A DNA stretch of 26,301 bases from Chloroflexota bacterium (GTDB taxonomy: Bacteria; Chloroflexota; UBA6077), in the NCBI GenBank assembly GCA_021806765.1, contig JAJZQR010000050.1:1-26301 (forward strand). Direction: 5' to 3'. Made by a program: the position numbers and the translations under genes. Below, one piece after another: positions 20,585-26,301 of this stretch (its first letter is position 1; the number at the start of each line of letters is the position of its first letter). The notes beneath the pieces were generated by a model. It searched no databases, was not told where the DNA came from, and worked only from the letters and a program-made list of their open reading frames with translations.

Positions 20585-22696
20585 TCAGTCTAACCGCAGC
20601 CGGCGTAGCAGCTGGGCGTTCAGCGCCACGATCACAGTGCTGGCCGACATGAACAGCGCACCGACGGCGGGAGCCAGGAAGACGCCGACGGGCGCCAGGA
20701 GCCCCGCGGCTAGGGGGATCGCCACCAGGTTGTAGCCGGTGGCCCAGCCCAGGTTCTGGAGCATCTTCCGGTAGCTGGCTCGACTGAGCTCGACGATCCT
20801 CGCCACATCCCTGGGATCGTTCCGCACCAGGATGATCCCGGCGCTCTCGATGGCCACGTTGGTGCCCGCCCCAATGGCGATCCCAACGTCCGCGGTGACC
20901 AGCGCCGGGGCGTCGTTGATCCCGTCGCCCACCATCGCCACCCGATCTCCTCGGTGCCGCAACTCGGCAACCCGATCGGCCTTGTGCTCCGGAAGCACCT
21001 GAGCGAAGTACTCGTCGATGCCCAGATCCTGGGCGACGGAGCGGGCCACCGCCTCGCTGTCCCCGGTCAGCATCGCCACCCTCATCCCCATCGCCTTCAG
21101 ACGGTCCACTGCCTCTGAGGACTCTGGCCGGATCACGTCGGCTAGGGCGAACGCAGCCTGCACCCTCCCCTCGCCCACCAGGTACACCACCGTCTTCCCC
21201 TCGTCGCCCCAGCGGTTCGAAGCGGCTTGCAGGGCCGGAGGCGGCTCCAGTCCGAGGGTCTCCAGCAATCGGGGGCCGCCCACCCCCAGCTCTCGTCCAA
21301 CCACCCTGGCCCGGGCCCCCCTTCCGGCCAGCGCCTCGAACCGTTCGGCCGGAGGGATCCGGAGCCCCCGCCGCCGGGCCTCCTCCCGGATTGCCCGAGC
21401 GATGACGTGCTCGGAGTCGCCCTCCACCGCCGCCGCCAGCGCCAGAGCCTCCTCCTCCGATATTCTCTCCGCCGACGCGATGCCCACCAGACCCTGTTCG
21501 CCCATGGTGAGGGTTCCGGTCTTGTCGAAGATGACCACATCCAGATCCCTCGCCCGCTCCAGGGCCAGCCGCTCCCGCACCAGCAGCCCGTTCCGCGCGG
21601 CCAGCGTGGTGGAGATGGAGATGACCAGCGGTATCGCCAGCCCCAGGGCGTGGGGGCAGGCGATCACCAGCACGGTGACCGTCCTCTCCAGGGCAAAGGC
21701 CGTCCCGGCTGCGGCCGCAAGCCAGGCCGCCAGGGTCACGGCGCCGGCCAGGATGGCCACTATGGTCAGCCAGTAGGCCGCTCGATCTGCGAGGGCCTGG
21801 GCCCGGGAGCGCGAGTGCTGGGCGTGCTCCACCAGCCGCATTATCCTCGCGAGGGTGGTGTCTTCACCGACCCGGTTCACCCGAACCCGCAGGGAGCCAT
21901 CCAGGTTCACGGTGCCGCCCACCACCTGGCTGCCGGAGGTCTTCGCCACCGGCCTCGACTCCCCGGTGACCATGGCTTCGTTGACGTTGGACTCCCCCTG
22001 AACCACCTCGCCGTCGGCGGGAACCTTCGCCCCGGGTCGCACCAGCAGCAGGTCGCCCACCCGCAGCGCCTCGAGGGGAACCTCCTCGGTTCGTCCGTCC
22101 AGGATGCGCTCGGCAGTGTCGGGCAGCAGCCTCGCCAGCTCCGCCAGGGCGCCCCTTGCCCTCCCCACCGCCCTCATCTCGATCCAGTGGCCCAGCAGCA
22201 TCACGTCCACCAGCGTAGCCAACTCCCAGTAGAGGGGCACCCCCTCCAGAAGGAACTGAGTGGCAACGCTGTAGCCGTAGGCGACGGTGATGGCCAGGGC
22301 AACCAGGGTCATCATCCCCGGGGTCAGGATGGACAGCTCCTCGACAGCCCCCTGAAGGAAGACGGAGCCTCCGTAGAGGTAGATGACCGTGGCCAGGGCC
22401 AGGGAGAGGTACTGGGAGCCGGGAAAGGCGGGGGCGGTGTAGCGAAAGAGCTGCTGGATCAGGTCGGCGTAGATCAGGATCGGGATAGTGAGCACCAGGC
22501 ACACCCAGAAGCGCCGCCGGAACTCCTGGACCTGGTGAGCCTCGTGGGCCACAACGTGCCGCTCCGGGCGCCCACCCGTGGGCGGCGGATGGTGCTCGGC
22601 CGTGCCCCCACCCGGCAGGTGGACCAGTTCCGGCCGCCGGGCGGGGACCTCCCCGTGCTCTTCGTGGTCGGGCTCGTGGTCGGCGTGCTGGTGCAT
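20585..22696 (-). CDS. CopB-like heavy-metal P-type ATPase (P1B-3, CPH type), 703 aa
   Basis: Pumps copper (possibly silver) out of the cytosol. It has a His-rich N-terminus (11 His in the first 54 residues) in place of CxxC metal domains, TGES (244-247) in the actuator domain, the transmembrane metal motif CPH (347-349), the phosphorylated Asp in DKTGTLT (391-397), TGDS, GDGINDAPAL (590-599), and MSASTVIVALNA (683-694) in the last helix, as in P1B-3 pumps. The nucleotide-domain SEHP motif reads SEHV (428-431), so the usual Pro is missing. ATG at 22696 follows AGGT. No copper regulator or chaperone is adjacent. Confidence 0.93.
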   Translation of the reverse strand: MHQHADHEPDHEEHGEVPARRPELVHLPGGGTAEHHPPPTGGRPERHVVAHEAHQVQEFRRRFWVCLVLTIPILIYADLIQQLFRYTAPAFPGSQYLSLALATVIYLYGGSVFLQGAVEELSILTPGMMTLVALAITVAYGYSVATQFLLEGVPLYWELATLVDVMLLGHWIEMRAVGRARGALAELARLLPDTAERILDGRTEEVPLEALRVGDLLLVRPGAKVPADGEVVQGESNVNEAMVTGESRPVAKTSGSQVVGGTVNLDGSLRVRVNRVGEDTTLARIMRLVEHAQHSRSRAQALADRAAYWLTIVAILAGAVTLAAWLAAAAGTAFALERTVTVLVIACPHALGLAIPLVISISTTLAARNGLLVRERLALERARDLDVVIFDKTGTLTMGEQGLVGIASAERISEEEALALAAAVEGDSEHVIARAIREEARRRGLRIPPAERFEALAGRGARARVVGRELGVGGPRLLETLGLEPPPALQAASNRWGDEGKTVVYLVGEGRVQAAFALADVIRPESSEAVDRLKAMGMRVAMLTGDSEAVARSVAQDLGIDEYFAQVLPEHKADRVAELRHRGDRVAMVGDGINDAPALVTADVGIAIGAGTNVAIESAGIILVRNDPRDVARIVELSRASYRKMLQNLGWATGYNLVAIPLAAGLLAPVGVFLAPAVGALFMSASTVIVALNAQLLRRLRLD

Positions 22697-22711
22697 GGGC
22701 TACCTGCATCT

Positions 22712-22735
22712 TCGCCCGGTCGCCCAGTCGCCCAG
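22712..22735. repeat. Short 8-bp tandem repeat ahead of the copper ATPase
   Basis: Three units: TCGCCCGG, TCGCCCAG, TCGCCCAG, followed by more pyrimidine-rich sequence to about 22765. It has the same period as the 7104-7183 array and again directly borders a gene. The rest of the gap to 22840 shows no other feature. Confidence 0.6.
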
Positions 22736-22840
22736 TCTCCTCTTCTCTCTGTCTCCCCGTCGTATCAGGCTGCCCTCCTCATCTTGCCCTTGCTCTCGGA
22801 GAAGAGAGGGGAACGGCAAGCGACATGCCAGTGGCACGAC

Positions 22841-23809
22841 CTACGGCCGCTTCTCCCCTTCCCGCTGCTCGAAAACGGCCCCCAGGAACTCCACGAGCAG
22901 CAGGGTGGCTATGGAGGATGTCTGGCCGATGGTATCCAGCAACGGGTTAACCTCCACCAGGTCGAGCCCTACTACCTGCCCTTTCGCCCTGGCAGCAACT
23001 CCCCGCAGCAGCTGCTTCGCCTGCCAGTGGAGAAGGCCGTCGGGCTCAGGCGAGCCGGTGCCCGGGCAGAGGGAGGGATCCATGGCATCGATGTCTATGG
23101 TGACGTAGGTGGGGCCCAAAGCAGGGATCCGATCCAGGGCTGCCTGCACCCCCTGCTCGCGGAGGTCGGCCGCCGTGACGATGACGTTCCCTCTCTCCAG
23201 GGAGTCCCGATAGCCGGACTCAGGCGCCCGAAGACCCCGCATGCCGATCTGCACCATCCGACCCACGAAGGGCAGCTCCGAGATCCGCTTCAGCGGGTTT
23301 CCGTTGGCGTACTGCACGCCGTGCACCGAGTCGAAGTAGTCCAGGTGGGCGTCCAGGTGGACGATGTCCAGCCTGGGGAAACGAGAAAAGGCTCGCACGA
23401 TGGGATAGGTTACCGAGTGATCCCCGCCCAGCAGCACCGGCAGAACTCCCCTATCCAGAAGGGCCGACACCGACTCGCTGATCAGGTCGAAGGTTCGGGG
23501 CAGGTCGGTGTAGATTATGTCCACGTCCCCGGTATCGACCAGCTTCACCCCCTCCAGGAAGCGCTTCCGGTAGTCGATGTCCCAGTAGCCGGCGTCCTGG
23601 ACGCCTCGCTGCCGAAAGGCGTAGCGAACCGAGTACTGCCGGATATCCCTGGGGCCGAGCCGGCATCCCGGTCGAAAGGAGGAACCCTCGTCCCAGGGGA
23701 TCCCCAGCACGGCGACATCCGCCGACAGGACATCGACGTCCTCCACGATCGGCACTTTGCAAAAGGAAGCGATGCCGGTGCAGGCCAGATTGACGGGGCG
23801 TTCTCTCAT
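22841..23809 (-). CDS. Ureohydrolase of the agmatinase/arginase family, 322 aa
   Basis: A binuclear Mn-type hydrolase that releases urea from a guanidino compound. Metal ligands are intact: GGDHS (H131), DAHLD (153-157) and DIDAMDPS (D239, D241). The usual substrate-loop His after DAHLD (pattern SHGT or similar) is replaced: the segment reads HGVQYANGNPLKR. The substrate is therefore uncertain (agmatine, guanidinobutyrate, another guanidino acid, or formamide-like). I chose ATG 23809, six bases after GGAGGAG; an ATG at 23830 would leave a leader of only about eight bases from the promoter at 23845-23873. It is divergent from the Fe-S operon. Confidence 0.88.
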   Translation of the reverse strand: MRERPVNLACTGIASFCKVPIVEDVDVLSADVAVLGIPWDEGSSFRPGCRLGPRDIRQYSVRYAFRQRGVQDAGYWDIDYRKRFLEGVKLVDTGDVDIIYTDLPRTFDLISESVSALLDRGVLPVLLGGDHSVTYPIVRAFSRFPRLDIVHLDAHLDYFDSVHGVQYANGNPLKRISELPFVGRMVQIGMRGLRAPESGYRDSLERGNVIVTAADLREQGVQAALDRIPALGPTYVTIDIDAMDPSLCPGTGSPEPDGLLHWQAKQLLRGVAARAKGQVVGLDLVEVNPLLDTIGQTSSIATLLLVEFLGAVFEQREGEKRP

Positions 23810-23844
23810 CTCTCGCTCCTCCACCATCACGATCTAAGTCCGGG

Positions 23845-23873
23845 AATATAGGGAGGCCGGCCTCATCTGTCAA
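23845..23873 (-). promoter_or_regulatory. Strong promoter of the ureohydrolase gene, with a palindrome in the spacer
   Basis: On the minus strand: TTGACA, 17-bp spacer, TATATT. The spacer contains the perfect 12-bp palindrome GAGGCCGGCCTC (23853-23864), which a regulator could occupy to block this promoter. Transcription starts near 23838. Confidence 0.75.
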
Positions 23874-23896
23874 ACATTTGGACTATCGAACCTCTA

Positions 23897-23926
23897 TTGA
23901 CACCACTGGAACCACCAGCATAGAAT
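23897..23926 (+). promoter_or_regulatory. Strong promoter of the Fe-S operon
   Basis: TTGACA, 18-bp spacer, TAGAAT. Its -35 is only 23 bp from the -35 of the divergent ureohydrolase promoter. Transcription would start near 23933, leaving a leader of about 90 nt; GCTCGT and ACGAGC (about 23940-23982) can pair in it. Confidence 0.75.
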
Positions 23927-24021
23927 GCCACTACTACCTTGCTCGTGTTCTCCCGCAGAGTACCCCTTCCCGGTTGGTCGAACGAGCTACTAGTGCACTC
24001 ACCTCTTGCCAGGAGTTCGTC

Positions 24022-24687
24022 ATGACCCACACCCTCCACCGCCAGGGGCCGCCGGAGAGCTTCCAGCACGACTACGTGCTGATCTCCATGGCCGCCCAGA
24101 AGATCAACAGCGAGGGCTCCACCCCCTACCTGGCCGCTACCTTCGAGATCCTGCTGAGCGCCAGGACGGCGAACCTGGCCGACGACAACTTCGGCGGGAT
24201 CTTCACCGGTCTCACGGCCGACCAGATCAGGGGAGGGATCAACGAGAAATCCTACCTGGGGGCCGTCTTCACCGAGGAGGCCGACCTGGAGGCGGTTCTC
24301 CGGCGGCTGAAGGAGGCCGAACTGGGGATGTCGGTGGTGGTCCGCGGGGACTGGCGCAAGGTTTTCGCCCTCTGCCACCAGATCGGGATCAAGCCTCACA
24401 CCGTCAACCTCTCCCTGGGGATCTTCGGCCAGAAGGGGCTGCTGCCGGAGAGCCGAGTGCTCCAGATCACCAGCATGTGCGGCCACGGGATGATCTGCCC
24501 CGACCACGTTAGCTGGGTAGTCGATCGGGTTCGTAAGGGGAAGATGACTCCTCAGAAGGCTGGGGAGCATCTCTGCAAGCCGTGCACTTGCGGCCTGGTC
24601 AACCCGATGCGGGCGGCCGAGATCGTATCCAGCCTGGCCTCGTCTCCCCCTGTGGACGGGCAAGGAGAGAGGGGAGGCCGGCGATGA
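24022..24687 (+). CDS. Uncharacterised Cys-rich protein, first gene of an Fe-S operon, 221 aa
   Basis: I recognise no named family. The N-terminal two thirds look like a mixed alpha/beta soluble domain (DYVLISMAAQKINSEGS, ADQIRGGINEKSYLGAVF, ADLEAVLRRLKEAELGMSVVV). The C-terminal part has a tight set of potential ligands: C153 and C159 in MCGHGMICP, and C185, C188, C190 in LCKPCTCG, with H119, H155 and H162. A 4Fe-4S cluster or metal site is likely. ATG at 24022 follows CCAGGAG; longer frames cross the promoter. Its stop overlaps the next start (ATGA), so it is translationally coupled to the ferredoxin-like gene. Function cannot be assigned. Confidence 0.8.
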   Translation: MTHTLHRQGPPESFQHDYVLISMAAQKINSEGSTPYLAATFEILLSARTANLADDNFGGIFTGLTADQIRGGINEKSYLGAVFTEEADLEAVLRRLKEAELGMSVVVRGDWRKVFALCHQIGIKPHTVNLSLGIFGQKGLLPESRVLQITSMCGHGMICPDHVSWVVDRVRKGKMTPQKAGEHLCKPCTCGLVNPMRAAEIVSSLASSPPVDGQGERGGRR

Positions 24688-25397
24688 TCCTCCACCAGGA
24701 CAGCTGCAACGGCTGCGCCCTCTGCGTCACCTACTGCCCGGTGCGAGCCATATCGGTGCAGAACAGGAAGGCTTCCATCGACCGGGATCAGTGCGTCGAG
24801 TGCGGGGTGTGCCATCGGCTGGAGGTGTGCGCCAGGGGCTGCTTCGAAAGGGAGGAATCGCTCCCCTGGCCACGCTCCATACGGGCCATCCTTAGCGACC
24901 CCCTCACCTGCTTCAAGGAGACCGGGGTGACCGGCCGCGGCACCGAGGAGATGAAGACCAACGACCTCACTAACCGCTACGTTTCCGGCGAGGCCGGCTT
25001 CGCCCTGGACGTAGGTCGCCCCAACGTCGGCACCCGGCTTAGCGATGTGGAGAAGATCACCAGGGCGGTCGCGGCGGTGGGAGTGCAGTTCGAAGCCAAG
25101 AACCCCTTCACCTACATGATGAAGGACAAGGCCACGGGACAACTGGATCCAGAGCTGCTGAACGAGCGGGTGATGTCGGCAGTGGTGGAGTTCACCATTC
25201 CGATGGAGCGGGTTCCCGAGCTGCTCCAGATACTGAACGAGGTCCAGTCGCGGGTGGACACGGTCTTCTGCGTGGGGGTGATCTGTCGAGTAGAGGAGGA
25301 CAACTCCATTCCAGTGGTCCCGATCCTGGAGGAGGCGGGCTTCCCGCCAGCGGCCGGCGCCAAGGTGAACCTCGGCCTCGGCCGCCGGCTCCACTGA
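24684..25397 (+). CDS. 2[4Fe-4S] ferredoxin fused to an uncharacterised domain, 237 aa
   Basis: Residues 8-18 give CxxCxxCxxxCP and 37-53 give CxxCxxC followed by C49 and C53, so two clusters are expected, the second with irregular spacing. The remaining about 170 residues (ALDVGRPNVGTRLSDVEKIT, FEAKNPFTYMMKD, then a regulatory-like VVEFTIPMERVPELLQILNE and KVNLGLGR) form a domain I recognise only as recurring in unnamed proteins, in places ACT-like. It probably passes electrons to or from the 221-aa protein or the third gene product. The ATG overlaps the previous stop and follows GGAGG. Confidence 0.82.
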   Translation: MILHQDSCNGCALCVTYCPVRAISVQNRKASIDRDQCVECGVCHRLEVCARGCFEREESLPWPRSIRAILSDPLTCFKETGVTGRGTEEMKTNDLTNRYVSGEAGFALDVGRPNVGTRLSDVEKITRAVAAVGVQFEAKNPFTYMMKDKATGQLDPELLNERVMSAVVEFTIPMERVPELLQILNEVQSRVDTVFCVGVICRVEEDNSIPVVPILEEAGFPPAAGAKVNLGLGRRLH

Positions 25398-25411
25398 GGA
25401 AGGAGAGCAGG

Positions 25412-25951
25412 ATGAAGGAGATCTGGAGCACCCTGGAGAGGTACGGGGTACCCGGCCGCGACCTCCACGATCTGCCCAGCTCGGACGCCCGGTTCCCGGA
25501 CGGCGCCCACTGCCGAATCGAGATCGCGGGGATCGAACGAGCGGCGGCCCTGGAGGAGATGCTGGACGGCGCCGACACCTTCAACCCCCTGGCCGACCTC
25601 ACCCTCCCGATGCTGGCCAGCATTCGGCGCAGCGTCCAGATCCCCATGGACGTCTACGTCAGCATCGTGGACGCCATGGGCGGCATCAACCGCTTCTGGG
25701 AGGCGGCGGAGATAGCCCGAGTCTGCGCCCCCTGCTACTTCAAGTTCGAGCCCGGCGCCTCCGAGGACACCGTCTACAAGCCCTGGGTGTCACCGGAATT
25801 CCATAACTTCTTCAGCAGGGAGAAGGTTCGGCTGGCCAGCATCGCCTGCGAGCTGATCGGACGGTGCAATCCTGAGATCGTGATCTCGGGGAAGGCCCCC
25901 TCTTCGATTACGACAGCTTCGCTCGAGCGTTCTTCAGCACCGCCGGGTTAA
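25412..25951 (+). CDS. U32-family-like protein apparently lacking its central region, 179 aa
   Basis: The N-terminus (LPSSDARFPDGAHCRIEIAG) matches the opening of U32-type TIM-barrel proteins, and residues from about 54 (ADTFNPLADLTLPMLASIRR, IPMDVYVSIVDAMGGINRFW, EIARVCAPCYFKFEPG) match their C-terminal third. Full-length relatives I recall are roughly 350-400 aa; the middle stretch of nearly 200 aa between EEML (residue 51) and DGADTFN is missing, in frame. ATG follows AAGGAGAG. Known U32 members include collagenase-like peptidases and Fe-S oxygen-independent hydroxylases (UbiU/V, RlhA). It overlaps the convergent dehydrogenase gene by 44 bp. Whether this short form is functional is open. 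Confidence 0.65.
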   Translation: MKEIWSTLERYGVPGRDLHDLPSSDARFPDGAHCRIEIAGIERAAALEEMLDGADTFNPLADLTLPMLASIRRSVQIPMDVYVSIVDAMGGINRFWEAAEIARVCAPCYFKFEPGASEDTVYKPWVSPEFHNFFSREKVRLASIACELIGRCNPEIVISGKAPSSITTASLERSSAPPG

Positions 25952-26301
25952 CTATCGCCTTCGGCCTCTGCCCCTGGAGCACCCGCGCCACCTCCTCGGC
26001 CGCCATTCGATGGAGATCATCGCTCGCCCCCTTGGAGTAGAAGGCCGCATGGGGGGTCAGGATGACGTTGGGCAGCTTCAGCAGAGGATCGCTGGGATCG
26101 GGCGGCTCCTGCTCCAGCACGTCCAGAGCGGCTCCGGCCAGCCGCCCTTCCACAAGCGCCTGAGTGAGGGCCTCTTGGTCGATCAGCCCGCCTCGAGCCG
26201 TGTTCACCAGGTAGGCTGTAGGCTTGAGCAGCCGGATCCGCTCAGCATTCAGCAGGTGGCGGGTCTCCGCGGTGAGGGGCAGGTGGAAGGTCACAAAATC
26301 G
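25908..26301 (-). CDS. D-2-hydroxyacid dehydrogenase, C-terminal part (gene continues past the window)
   Basis: NAD-dependent oxidoreductase of D-2-hydroxyacids. Only the C-terminal about 130 residues are present: DFVTFHLPLTAETRHLL, NTARGGLIDQEAL (the catalytic Arg), EGRLAGAALDVLEQEPPD (the catalytic Glu), and LPNVILTPHAAFYS (the catalytic His). All three key residues are intact. It ends KNARAKLS and its 3' end overlaps the U32-like gene by 44 bp tail to tail. Substrate unknown. Confidence 0.9.
   Translation of the reverse strand, partial: DFVTFHLPLTAETRHLLNAERIRLLKPTAYLVNTARGGLIDQEALTQALVEGRLAGAALDVLEQEPPDPSDPLLKLPNVILTPHAAFYSKGASDDLHRMAAEEVARVLQGQRPKAIVNPAVLKNARAKLS

Noticed and set aside
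25896..25951. Possible frameshift in the C5 tract of the U32-like gene, because the next frame reads a plausible protein tail
   Set aside because: The region is antisense to the well-conserved end of the dehydrogenase gene, which explains the protein-like look; no homologous tail is recognised.

Overview
The window is GC-rich, densely coded bacterial DNA with no rRNA or tRNA gene and no CRISPR array that I could recognise. The gene set (flavin-dependent thymidylate synthase ThyX, Lgt, an exported L,D-transpeptidase, a GT-C membrane glycosyltransferase, a U32-type protein) and the abundance of dispersed palindromic intergenic repeats fit a Chloroflexota-like genome. That placement is my inference from gene content and style, not from a marker gene.

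Layout. 1-3403 (minus): a divergent 787-residue transketolase behind a TIM-barrel sugar-phosphate isomerase, probably one operon. 3659-5779 (plus): an extended -10 promoter, a beta-CASP metallo-beta-lactamase RNase-like protein and an overlapping spermidine-synthase-like methyltransferase. 5814-6572 (minus): a small zinc-ribbon membrane protein and a MoaD/ThiS-like protein. 6639-7183: an accessory patch made of two different MITE-like elements in a row and an 8-bp minisatellite that stops exactly at the thyX stop codon. 7184-13537: thyX (minus), then on the plus strand a membrane glycosyltransferase, an orphan response regulator, an UlaG-like metallo-hydrolase with a changed metal motif, a Cys-rich small protein, a possible broken gene and an AI-2E family permease. 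13617-16221 (minus): L,D-transpeptidase, lgt and a His-rich NifX/NifB-C-like protein with a strong promoter next to a CsoR-like box. Second, inverted copies of both MITE-like elements lie at 14270-14477 and 16413-16611.

16734-17642 (plus) is a second TIM-barrel isomerase. 17754-19900 (minus) holds a GntR regulator, a TauE/SafE exporter and a DUF1634 membrane protein, with a double GTATAC operator ahead of the regulator. 19967-20112 is a third small element with 14-bp terminal inverted repeats and a 9-bp target duplication. 20194-22696 holds an ACT-domain protein convergent with a CPH-type (P1B-3, CopB-like) copper P-type ATPase.

22841-26301 is the most unusual part. A ureohydrolase (agmatinase family) and a three-gene Fe-S operon are driven by two near-consensus sigma70 promoters placed back to back. 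The operon encodes an uncharacterised Cys-rich 221-residue protein, an 8Fe-type ferredoxin fused to an uncharacterised domain, and a U32-family protein that appears to lack its central part. The C-terminal part of a D-2-hydroxyacid dehydrogenase converges on this operon and runs off the window. I regard this operon as the best candidate for an undescribed system; its function cannot be read from the sequence.
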